Positions 52,469 through 52,865 of a stretch of 60,000 nucleotides of DNA are shown here, in pieces. The position numbers and the translations under genes are program-made. How positions within the stretch are numbered: the stretch's first letter is position 1; every line of letters starts with the position of its first letter. Source of the DNA: Bugula neritina (taxonomy: Eukaryota; Bryozoa; Gymnolaemata; Cheilostomatida; Bugulidae); assembly GCA_964035545.1 (NCBI GenBank), contig OZ037765.1, positions 34,549,504 to 34,609,503 on the forward strand, read 5' to 3'. The notes under the pieces were generated by a model. That model was not told the DNA's origin and searched no databases. It worked only from the letters and a program-made list of their open reading frames with translations.

Positions 52469-52865
52469 TAAGCAGGTATATAACATCACATAATAAACAC
52501 TATAACAATATAATACTCAGATATGGTCAACACAGAGTTAGGTGCAAAGTAATGAAACAGTAGTGAAGAAATGTAAGAGAAAAGTTATGTTCTCGTGAGA
52601 ATATAAACCTGCACCTCAACGTATAATTTATTAAGAACAATAAAGAACTTATGCTATCTCAACTTCTCCACTACTGCACCTTAATGTCATAACACATAAA
52701 AAAAAAGTATAAAATTTCTGTAGTTAGCAGTTGAAGTATTCATATTTATATAATTTACTAACTTAACACAGATTGACCTGAAGGTGGAGGTGAAGGTGTA
52801 GGTGTAGGTGTAGATGGAGGTGTAGGTGGAGGTTCGGGTCGAAGTAGAGATTTACGTTGACCCAT
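8372..52865 (-). CDS. LRR-Roc-COR-caspase fusion gene, 14 exons, 1364 residues
   Basis: Spliced model (minus strand): 52865..52778, 51861..51633, 51425..51282, 50833..50690, 50241..50098, 49732..49589, 23173..21168, 21058..20966, 18125..17917, 17764..17564, 9582..9360, 9092..8892, 8734..8625, 8530..8372. All junctions are GT-AG, every phase matches and the sum is 4095 nt ending in TGA. Domain order: Pro-rich start (1-29), LRR cap and about eleven LRRs (30-385), Roc GTPase (about 390-560), COR and Cys-rich tail (about 600-966), acidic linker (967-1067), caspase p20 (1068-1209), Pro/Ser linker, p10 (about 1265-1364). Known ROCO proteins pair a GTP-controlled dimeriser with kinase or death-type effectors; here the effector is a caspase. 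Most likely a cytoplasmic cell-death sensor (inference). Introns 6 and 10 are filled with transposons. The weakest links are exon 1 and the 26-kb intron 6. Confidence 0.78.
8625..8734 (-). CDS. Exon 13: caspase p10, substrate groove
   Basis: 110 nt, phase 1 to 0, after TGTTGCAG. It reads TYKAGRNKNYGTWFIRILVA and ends SELFRI|GTAAGT. G-T-W-F-I corresponds to G-S-W-F-I of p10. The Arg of A-G-R-N (residue 1281) aligns with the S1 Arg of the family's S-W-R-N, with Trp replaced by Gly. Confidence 0.9.
8892..9092 (-). CDS. Exon 12: caspase inter-subunit linker and p10 start
   Basis: 201 nt, phase 1-1. It starts SRTDFGNAAQSQ right after the HACSG motif. A Pro/Ser/Thr-rich linker (PPTPTPLPSSSATAGS) follows, then HLDADDFYIVKPSTE, which matches the start of caspase p10. 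The LDAD|D sequence is a plausible linker cleavage site (inference). Confidence 0.88.
9360..9582 (-). CDS. Exon 11: caspase p20, catalytic His and Cys
   Basis: 223 nt, phase 0 to 1. It contains GMFILVIMSHGTSGNIFYD with the catalytic His (residue 1162) and GKPKLIIFHACSG with the catalytic Cys (residue 1206). Family consensus is Q-A-C-R/Q/G-G; here it is H-A-C-S-G, so the nucleophile is kept and its neighbours differ. The donor is GGCA|GTGAGT. This exon alone identifies the caspase family. Confidence 0.95.
9840..10262 (-). repeat. 3' LTR of element I
   Basis: It pairs with 17073..17496. Plus-strand ends are TGTTGTGAAATT and CCCTTACA. The internal region next to it (10263..11690) contains no recognisable protein; a splice-donor-like CTATG|GTAAGT on the minus strand near 11411 may be the relic of an accessory-ORF intron. 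Confidence 0.95.
11690..15977 (-). pseudogene. pol: Element I pol (protease, RT, RNase H, integrase), inactivated
   Basis: Protease is at 15977..15450 (LLDTGCTTN) and ends at an in-frame TGA where elements II and III have Arg (FLK-stop). RT is at 15416..14190; its catalytic box reads YLDY instead of YLDD. A frameshift leads to RNase H (14165..13467; GTDASN, RTDHASL). Integrase is at 13122..12292 with zinc-binding CEICQASKH and catalytic Asp (AVDLVGP), Asp (SDQGAQF) and Glu (ENGVVERN). A further frameshift leads to the integrase C terminus (12404..11838), and in another frame a PPSYLKDFLCD block near 11700 is shared with elements II and III. Multiple breaks plus the lost RT aspartate make it dead. 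Confidence 0.93.
16002..17016 (-). pseudogene. gag: Element I gag, frameshifted
   Basis: ATG at 17016 (MADEKDLPRQQ) opens a capsid-type Gag with GEEDVEQFITEFSDVAA. Frames shift near 16800 and again near 16440 and 16215. The capsid block LRARFGLTARDARVQLEGL and a CCHC knuckle CWGCGSGGHFMQSC are recognisable, so it is the same family as the intact gags of elements II and III. Confidence 0.9.
17054..17071 (-). promoter_or_regulatory. Primer binding site of element I (tRNA-Leu type)
   Basis: The plus-strand 18-mer ATCCCACCGCTGCCACCA is the 3' end expected of a tRNA-Leu (AAG/TAG type, CCGCTGCCA plus CCA). Its complement lies one base inside the 5' LTR, where reverse transcription is primed. Confidence 0.8.
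17073..17496 (-). repeat. 5' LTR of element I
   Basis: Partner of 9840..10262. The end CCCTTACA abuts the target duplication ATAT. Several clustered differences from the other LTR occur near the middle and the U3 end. Confidence 0.95.
17564..17764 (-). CDS. Exon 10: caspase p20, first half
   Basis: 67 codons, phase 0-0. It begins VYAMTDPVRGRVMIINNERF, the classical caspase p20 start (RG-x-x-x-IINN-x-x-F), and contains TRDGSYIDY, whose Arg (residue 1100) aligns with the S1-pocket Arg of the caspase R-x-G-S/T motif. It ends DLSKQ|GTTACT. Its partner exon is 8 kb away on the other side of Ty3/gypsy element I. Confidence 0.92.
17917..18125 (-). CDS. Exon 9: acidic linker / prodomain before the caspase
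   Basis: 209 nt, phase 1 in and phase 0 out. It reads EMGGEKNLLTQTTSVLVEN, then an Asp/Glu-rich stretch (ECSDVEEEGYADFTKDDLE) and ends at KHLFDNHRK|GTAAAA. Several Asp residues immediately before the protease domain could be self-processing sites, as in caspase prodomains (inference). It joins the caspase exon at 17764 through a short intron of 152 bp. Confidence 0.8.
18126..20965. other. Intron 8 of the caspase gene; no second gene seen
   Basis: 2.8 kb of AT-rich DNA between exons 9 and 8. The only structured feature I find is a tRNA-like Pol III promoter block at 19871..19941. There are no long ORFs and no LTR ends. Confidence 0.6.
19871..19941 (+). ncRNA. tRNA-like sequence (possible SINE head or tRNA pseudogene)
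   Basis: It contains an A-box-like TGGTCCAGAGGTTAGAGGC and a B-box-like GGTTCAACCC at tRNA spacing, followed a few bases later by a run of eight T, a Pol III terminator. The acceptor and T stems pair poorly, so a functional tRNA is unlikely. A tRNA-derived SINE or a decayed tRNA fits better. Confidence 0.35.
20966..21058 (-). CDS. Exon 8: helical linker
   Basis: 93 nt, phase 1-1, between CTCCAG and CCCCTG|GTACGA. It encodes SPLSPEQADNIKECVNKLRS and a short Ala/Thr-rich end. Charged and helical in character, it links the COR tail to the acidic segment. No domain is recognised. Exact phase agreement with exons 7 and 9 is the main support. Confidence 0.7.
21168..23173 (-). CDS. Exon 7: last LRRs, Roc GTPase, COR domain
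   Basis: A single 2006-nt exon after the acceptor TTTCTCTCAG. It opens with about three LRRs (LKKLIIYRNNFTSLPSPVYT and on), then a Roc GTPase with P-loop GNTMVGKTS (residues 402-410), switch II DMGGQE (456-461) and G4-like THKD (525-528). A COR dimerisation domain follows, then a Cys-rich tail with CAHC and CGDEEILSALLYP, a pattern seen after COR in several ROCO proteins. The exon ends in phase 1 at CCAT|GTACGT. All nucleotide-binding residues look intact, so GTP binding is expected. The LRR-Roc-COR order is that of LRRK/MFHAS-type ROCO proteins, but no kinase follows. Confidence 0.93.
23395..23460. repeat. Intron 6 satellite, left fragment
   Basis: About two to three units of the CTCAGTATAACATTATAATAT satellite whose main array is at 48867..49445. 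The transposon stack splits the two parts. Confidence 0.75.
23476..23772 (-). mobile_element. Old LTR, left part (outermost insertion of the intron 6 stack)
   Basis: It begins TGTGGGTCTACTT and is a diverged relative of the element I LTR (similar blocks include ATTGAGCACTTTATACACAAC and GCTAGCTCCACC). The matching right part ends CCCTTACA at 48866. The flanks ATATTA (23470..23475) and ATATTA (48867..48872) look like its target duplication, although AT-rich sequence makes chance matches possible. It is cut at 23772 by the fold-back transposon. Confidence 0.6.
23776..24065 (-). repeat. 3' LTR of element II
   Basis: Ends TGTTGTGACTTAC and GTTCCACTACA. It pairs with 31096..31384. Confidence 0.95.
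24436..25582 (-). CDS. Element II third ORF: zinc fingers and coiled coil, spliced
   Basis: Proposed exons: 25582..25558 (ATG, eight codons plus one base, donor CAG|GTAAGC) and 25240..24564 (acceptor CTCTTTTAG), joined in frame to 234 codons. The second exon encodes a first finger of form C-x2-C (CRLC) in which both expected His positions are Tyr, then a second finger CPC-x12-H-x5-C. It also has Pro-rich segments. The frame stops at 24564, but a strong coiled coil (RIRELEREVQRLAPRIS and on) continues in the next frame to a TAA at 24436, so the original protein was longer and a single indel truncated it. Element III has the same layout. Its position after pol is that of env in other Ty3 elements, but no signal peptide or membrane segment is seen. 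Confidence 0.65.
25592..28835 (-). pseudogene. pol: Element II pol, main part (RT, RNase H, integrase), broken
   Basis: RT is at 28835..28050 with intact YLDD (LLVYLDDVIV). A frameshift leads to RNase H at 28174..27851 (DTDASDQNVG), where a small deletion cuts it. Integrase is spread over 27367..26804, 26964..26689 and 26705..26001 (CKICQASKH; AVDLVGP; LDQGAQF; GKGVVERN), interrupted by indels. A run of eleven C on the coding strand at about 26258..26268 shifts the frame before the C-terminal extension (25957..25592: PPAYLKDFLCD, then a Cys/His cluster GSCVHHGNTNFC). Breaks are all small indels or duplications. Confidence 0.92.
28852..29838 (-). pseudogene. pol: Element II pol, protease and RT start, broken
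   Basis: Protease has LLDSGCTTNLLS (29838..29218) and ends at a TAG where related elements have Gln. The RT N-terminal segment resumes at 29070..28852. A 15-bp tandem duplication (TGCTGGCTCTATG) near 28856..28885 separates it from the RT core. The open reading frame is therefore cut at least twice. Confidence 0.9.
29965..31011 (-). CDS. gag: Element II Gag, open frame
   Basis: 348 codons from MKKMSETFIV, with capsid-like LEDVEQFIREFNEVVAITRW and LRARFGIPVLDARAGLQGL. A CCHC knuckle CWRCGMRGHLRSSC and a basic Lys/Arg-rich tail suited to RNA binding follow. It is colinear with the Gag of element III, so the frame appears complete. The start near 31011 lies about 65 bp inside the primer site. 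Confidence 0.9.
   Translation of the reverse strand: MKKMSETFIVNPLEAGEEAYKYTLEAPVFTGLEDVEQFIREFNEVVAITRWPPRVALIKLWMALTEQVRPYGLRPSVDGIIAALRARFGIPVLDARAGLQGLLHKTCTPLPDHATLVKRLAQIAYSDLPETHRRRYTLEVFVQSLNNLGFHHQLQARGVTTIEAVLQESEAYVGAEQLYRAIEITPRVTGRPDHPVRVAAATTSPSLETEVDHLMTMLEQLVATITHSNPTGYKRPGVETPRPAATCWRCGMRGHLRSSCPQPKKRRKSYNPRKPPELRKPKKKEKRDDYRQASARTQRYTPHQWQTPRRTSQSDRQQEPFSLPLTNRFSPLPEMEPAGEVPSDIGGD
31077..31094 (-). promoter_or_regulatory. Primer binding site of element II
   Basis: Plus strand ATCTCACCGCTGCCACCA, one mismatch from the tRNA-Leu 3' end used by elements I and III, one base inside the 5' LTR. Confidence 0.75.
31096..31384 (-). repeat. 5' LTR of element II
   Basis: Partner of 23776..24065, followed by the target duplication GTAT at 31385..31388. 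Confidence 0.95.
31650..32207 (+). mobile_element. Solo LTR inside the fold-back transposon
   Basis: TGTGGTAAATATTAG to ACTACTACA, flanked by ATAT on both sides, interrupts the fold-back arm (which resumes TTTATGTTTAACAACAG). It has an LTR promoter TATAAAAGG at 32029..32036 and AATAAA at 32103..32108 on the plus strand. The U3 part (31868..32000) is packed with GTCGG/CCGAC motifs. No internal region is present. Confidence 0.75.
32288..32646 (-). mobile_element. Second solo LTR, related family, opposite orientation
   Basis: It begins TGTGATATTTTTGTGGGTTG, resembling the reverse complement of the end of the solo LTR at 31650..32207, and ends ATCTACTACA. It interrupts the fold-back arm after GTCGTGCTTT. 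The U3 part (about 32495..32615) is dominated by TTTCGG/CCGAAA motifs that can fold into hairpins (CCGAGATCGG against CCGATCTCGG). Confidence 0.6.
32654..32956. repeat. Pair of about 87-bp direct repeats flanking unknown sequence
   Basis: 32654..32740 and 32870..32956 share ATTAAAAACGATACG and CAACAGTATTTATAATACTG with high identity. Each ends ATTACA. After the second copy the fold-back arm resumes (CTTTTATATCAAACTC). The pair could be the termini of a tiny LTR-like (TRIM) element, but no primer site is clear. Confidence 0.5.
33321..33625 (-). repeat. 3' LTR of element III
   Basis: Ends TGTTATGTTTTTCAG and CGAACCACCACA, 305 bp, two differences from 40517..40821. 33626..33910 between it and the third ORF holds no recognised feature. 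Confidence 0.95.
33911..34988 (-). CDS. Element III third ORF: C2H2-type zinc fingers, RS-like region, coiled coil, spliced
   Basis: Proposed exons: 34988..34964 (ATG, eight codons plus one base, donor GGG|GTGAGT) and 34698..33911 (acceptor ACTTTTTCAG), joined in frame to 271 codons with stop. It encodes a canonical finger CQIC-x12-H-x3-H, a second finger CPC-x12-H-x4-C, an Arg/Ser/Pro-rich stretch (RRTRSPSPPMRRRRTPSP) and a coiled coil (VEERLLRLQEEFTQL). The same 25-bp leader exon length, phase and finger order occur in element II. Probable nucleic-acid-binding, oligomerising accessory protein. There is no signal peptide or membrane segment, so an envelope role is not supported. Confidence 0.7.
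35013..36355 (-). pseudogene. pol: Element III integrase catalytic core and Pol C-terminal extension, frameshifted
   Basis: 36355..35597 carries SDQGAQFQSQLMSD, GNGVVERNNR and an SH3-like C-terminal region (KFVGPYVVVEAMPNHTYKI). A run of nine C on the coding strand at about 35605..35613 ends that frame. The next frame 35603..35013 continues with RGQRTRQPPAYLKDFICD and a Cys/His cluster GSCQHHGNINFC, also found in element II. The first frame joins the upstream part only if a one-base deletion near 36300 is ignored. Confidence 0.9.
36298..37647 (-). pseudogene. pol: Element III RNase H and integrase zinc domain (pol, middle frame)
   Basis: 449 codons: RT thumb end (GLRAFLGLVGYYRQYIPDF), RNase H (LDTDASNQNVGAVLSQ, CTDHASLIWL), linker, then the integrase HHCC domain (H-x3-H region, CEICQASKH) and the first catalytic Asp (VAVDLVGPMP). 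It is separated from the RT frame by a one-base deletion in VTPK/DLTGLR and from the catalytic core by another near 36300. Each domain looks intact internally. Confidence 0.92.
37644..39416 (-). CDS. pol: Element III protease and reverse transcriptase (pol, first frame)
   Basis: 590 codons. Protease carries FLIDSGCTTNLLS and ILGMPFLKRHG. RT carries FCVDYRKLNS, LDLLSGYWQVPL, LPFGLTSAPATFQRLM and catalytic YFDD (LLIYFDDVIVI). The frame is uninterrupted here and ends only where a single-base deletion breaks it at 37644. Of the four RTs in the window, this one and that of element IV are the best preserved. Confidence 0.93.
   Translation of the reverse strand: MPLHNRFAGLQAQESGWEPTKVAGNLASAPPRPTYHRPKRPTSRPKAKEVLPARVRPEERVQVQPHGNSYFLPGKLEGKAVTFLIDSGCTTNLLSRQLFDTLSARVRGEMESYEGEYGTLADGSCLPFYGIIELTGRVRDQTIQEMFIVSQLKEDAILGMPFLKRHGCHIDFSKSAMMMSGRELACVDKFGRPLVGGVQIVRNRIIPGRSRATIHCRVNNSRISGLGVVEGAHEKIQLASSLNQLTEQGEILVQCVNPYTESIKLPAGSMLGRFHSVQEEDVGPSLGDATEALPQCPTQGRGAVPAHLRELYDTACSGCASNRERQVMAKLLRDYGDVFSSGEHDVGLTGIVRHEIPLTAGTVPVRQPTRRLGPEKEKEVSRQVRDLLDRGLIEPAHSAWSSPVVLVRKKDGSWRFCVDYRKLNSVTIQDAYPLPRIDESLDALAGSKYFSTLDLLSGYWQVPLSPDAQEKAAFITRDGLWKWKVLPFGLTSAPATFQRLMEQVLSGLHWKTLLIYFDDVIVISPDFETHVSRLQEVFERLRGAGLKLKPSKCALLQPEVKYLGHVVGRNGVATDPEKVRAIEDWVTPKT
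39532..40485 (-). CDS. gag: Element III Gag, intact
   Basis: 317 codons from METENAGTQPP, with EEVEQFIQEFSDVMDVAQW, LRARFGLSATDARARLQRL and a CCHC knuckle CWECGNQGHFRRYC near the C terminus. Its stop lies about 115 nt before the first Met of the pol frame. Open sequence in other frames bridges the gap, so expression of pol by frameshift or re-initiation is possible but not demonstrated. Confidence 0.93.
   Translation of the reverse strand: METENAGTQPPAVEGERRDNAVETMPVNHVVEERRVPRELTEDRYRLKAPTFTGEEEVEQFIQEFSDVMDVAQWPPRVALLKLRMALMDKAKPYGLGVDIDNIFASLRARFGLSATDARARLQRLRRDPRTPLREHAAAVMKLAQIAYSDLPPVNRERYTLDAFIASVDDLGLHHQFLARGVTTVEDALTEGEAYLLANQMHKSRGSSRQVEIDRADTAAGQGEETPAAAAVSQLATALKVTQLTDMLAKLIATLTPQTPVSTAPEPMRPPAPPQGETVSFCWECGNQGHFRRYCPFLNQGLNYRGPQMFPPPAGRR
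40498..40515 (-). promoter_or_regulatory. Primer binding site of element III (tRNA-Leu type)
   Basis: Plus strand ATCCCACCGCTGCCACCA, identical to that of element I and to the expected tRNA-Leu 3' end, one base inside the 5' LTR. Confidence 0.8.
40517..40821 (-). repeat. 5' LTR of element III
   Basis: 305 bp, differs from 33321..33625 at two sites (CGCTAATTGG, GGGTCGATTACG). Confidence 0.95.
40835..41512. mobile_element. Inner inverted-repeat element with a further small insertion
   Basis: Arms 40835..41047 and 41311..41512 are near-perfect inverted copies (AAAACGTACTTCCG, GCATTATGCCCGCGCTTTTTGC). The centre (41048..41310) begins AAGCTTATTCACACGATCAACG and is also present, inverted, at 47911..48162. 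Two palindromes are thus nested at the centre of the larger fold-back. Confidence 0.7.
42220..42547 (-). repeat. 3' LTR of element IV
   Basis: Ends TGAAACATTAAG and AATATAACA; nearly identical to 46728..47055. Confidence 0.95.
42699..44031 (-). pseudogene. pol: Element IV integrase, two disruptions
   Basis: Part 44031..43597 has the HHCC zinc domain (HMGHLGVEKC, CLTCAKF) and ends at a TGA where Trp is expected. Part 43544..42699 has the catalytic region (VVDCYSHFPE, ILADNMPFSS, SNGMAERYVQ) and a C-terminal tail. A 7-bp duplication (GTAGTTG) near 43545 shifts the frame between them. Otherwise it is well preserved, consistent with the young LTRs. Confidence 0.92.
44139..45719 (-). CDS. pol: Element IV protease, reverse transcriptase and RNase H
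   Basis: 526 codons: protease FKIDTGAETNCI, RT with VRICLDPKDLNRAV, LPFGLHSSAEVFEKKV and catalytic YFDD (SVYFDDIIVAG), RNase H with QVDASKSGLGAVLLQ and QTDHKPLV. It resembles the Mag / K02A2.6-type branch of Ty3/gypsy by motif style (inference). It ends in frame shortly before the integrase part, where a frameshift in the RNase H-integrase linker is likely. Confidence 0.93.
   Translation of the reverse strand: MKVSDKGKANDIQFKIDTGAETNCINLRTVQSLGATLKPTFVCLYGYNKTKVKNVGAVQLTVNHKEHSQSVHFEVVDEDLPPILGLEAAEFFGLIRRVDQLSTSILQEFPEVFEGVGRLDGEHEICVDESVKPVVHHPRRVPLSMLDKVKKELDDMEASGIISKVDVPTNWVSSMVCVEKKDGSVRICLDPKDLNRAVRREHHKIPTLEDIAFRFNGMQYYTIMDMKHGYWHVALTKESSLLTTFNTPYGRYCFDRLPFGLHSSAEVFEKKVEQIFGDLPGVSVYFDDIIVAGKTQQEHDANLRKLLVKAKEANVKFNRKKIQLNQTEVRYLGHIVSKDGLRPDPDKIAAIEAMPDPTDREGVQRLIGTLNFLRAYIPNMSACTEPLRVLLKSDSQWVWSKEQMESFQVIKCLLTSEPVLQYFDVTKDAHLQVDASKSGLGAVLLQEGKPVAYASRSLTETECNYPQIDKELLAVVFGCERFHSYLYGRAVHIQTDHKPLVPIMNKSLHKASQGCKDYFCDYKDTG
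45729..46619 (-). CDS. gag: Element IV Gag, two zinc knuckles
   Basis: The likely start is the Met of MEGLKAPGELSFEGN at 46619 (an upstream in-frame Met exists at 46658). It encodes about 296 residues with a capsid-like NWRKWRRALENYLLAS and two knuckles, CKFCGYTHAKGRC and CHNCGKKNHFEKVC. The frame is intact and ends 10 nt before the pol frame opens. Confidence 0.92.
   Translation of the reverse strand: MEGLKAPGELSFEGNVSDNWRKWRRALENYLLASDLILKPQESGQEPPPENAGINRRQVAILLNQAGEEATEIYGQFDFRAGKSKDVVADVLEQFEAYCNPRRNVLYEWFVFWSLSQSDGEPIDTFVKRLKTQATKCDFGELRDRMLLCRIVFGLTDGKLKERLLRDKNVKLESALDDIRAAEITKQQMSRMAAGDTTIKTVNEINDAAVSTVQSQPGATQNKTRSNTRKDNIDCKFCGYTHAKGRCPAYGQTCHNCGKKNHFEKVCKGKALAAKQMNSLFIGAVGALSNESKLKS
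46728..47055 (-). repeat. 5' LTR of element IV
   Basis: Partner of 42220..42547. The adjacent primer site GCTGCCACCA (46718..46727) matches the last 10 nt of the tRNA used by I-III but then diverges, so the primer tRNA may differ. Confidence 0.95.
47061..47910. mobile_element. Fold-back MITE, shorter derivative
   Basis: Ends ATAGCTTATTCACACACGAC and its reverse complement, with terminal inverted repeats of about 150 bp, 850 bp in all. The interior matches one arm of the giant fold-back (41513..42219), so it is an internally deleted relative. It was directly adjacent to the larger copy before element IV inserted between them. Confidence 0.8.
48163..48866 (-). mobile_element. Old LTR, right part (outermost insertion)
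   Basis: It starts with the fold-back target duplication AGCAGTCGACG and ends TATCCTTTCGAT...CCCTTACA like the element I LTR. Together with 23476..23772 it makes one LTR, interrupted by the fold-back and by the MITE at 48247..48589. Confidence 0.55.
48247..48589. mobile_element. Harbinger-like MITE with TAA target duplication
   Basis: A 343-bp element with about 65-bp terminal inverted repeats (GCCTAGGGCCACACGGTGCG; GTATTTTCGCATGCGAAAAT), flanked by TAA at 48244..48246 and 48590..48592. A 3-bp TAA/TTA duplication is the mark of PIF/Harbinger elements. No transposase is present. Confidence 0.65.
48867..49445. repeat. Intron 6 satellite, main array
   Basis: About 25 copies of a roughly 23-bp AT-rich unit with ATATCTCAGTATAA core. 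Many units are internally palindromic (TATAATATTATA). It continues at 23395..23460 beyond the transposon stack. Confidence 0.9.
49589..49732 (-). CDS. Exon 6: leucine-rich repeats, last exon before the transposon-filled intron
   Basis: A 144-nt phase 2-2 exon with two LRRs (SLKNLKVLDISATNLSEGL; LLSLRVLYMSYCKLSTLPN). Its donor CAG|GTGTGT begins intron 6. The next exon in phase is at 23173 and starts with a codon pattern (C-ATG-CAG-AGT-CTA) parallel to that of the LRR exons (C-ATA-TCT-TCA-CTG), which is why I join them across 26.4 kb. Confidence 0.8.
50098..50241 (-). CDS. Exon 5: leucine-rich repeats
   Basis: A 144-nt phase 2-2 exon with two LRRs (SLKNLEVLDISANNLSEGL; LLSLRELDMSHCKLSTLPI). 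Removing or adding this exon would keep the reading frame, so copy number in the family can change without breaking the protein. Confidence 0.85.
50690..50833 (-). CDS. Exon 4: leucine-rich repeats
   Basis: A 144-nt phase 2-2 exon, two LRRs, reading SLKNLEVLNISHNNLSEGL then LLSLRELHMEYCKLSTLPN. Changes relative to its neighbours cluster at surface positions of the LRR (SGNK to SHNN, FTSL to FRYL, DMSYC to HMEYC), as expected for diversification of a ligand surface. The intron between this exon and exon 5 duplicates the one between exons 3 and 4 almost exactly. Confidence 0.85.
51282..51425 (-). CDS. Exon 3: leucine-rich repeats
   Basis: A 144-nt phase 2-2 exon encoding two 24-residue LRRs: SLNNLEVLNISGNKLSEGL and LLSLRELDMSYCKLSTLPN. 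The donor AACAA|GTGTGT has lost the G present at the last exon base in the sister exons. It is one of four tandemly duplicated exons (51425, 50833, 50241, 49732). Confidence 0.85.
51633..51861 (-). CDS. Exon 2: LRR N-terminal cap region
   Basis: The acceptor TTTTATAG is followed by EKYEVWFNTSSIDGADDKW and later NINKLFPHLTHLRVSGVES, which has the spacing of the first leucine-rich strand. Length is 229 nt, phase 1 in and phase 2 out at ACCAG|GTACTA. The second half (HLTHLRVSGVE) leads directly into the LRR exons. The first half is not a family I recognise. Confidence 0.75.
52022..52466. repeat. AT-rich tandem repeats and (TA)n microsatellite in intron 1
   Basis: Short ATAAT repeats (52038..52085) and about 20 units of ATAGTTATAGTATA (52095..52393) lead into a pure (TA)n tract of about 70 bp. 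No coding potential. Confidence 0.9.
52778..52865 (-). CDS. Exon 1 of the LRR-Roc-COR-caspase gene (start codon, Pro-rich tail)
   Basis: ATG at 52865 encodes MGQRKSLLRPEPPPTPPS and then a Thr/Pro/Ser run, 88 nt, ending in CAG|GTCAAT (phase 1). The donor is not a strong consensus, but the phase is exactly what exon 2 needs. Conservation of the same ATG and peptide in the duplicated copy at 76..1 supports it as a genuine start. The basic Pro-rich stretch looks like a flexible N-terminal tail. Confidence 0.6.
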
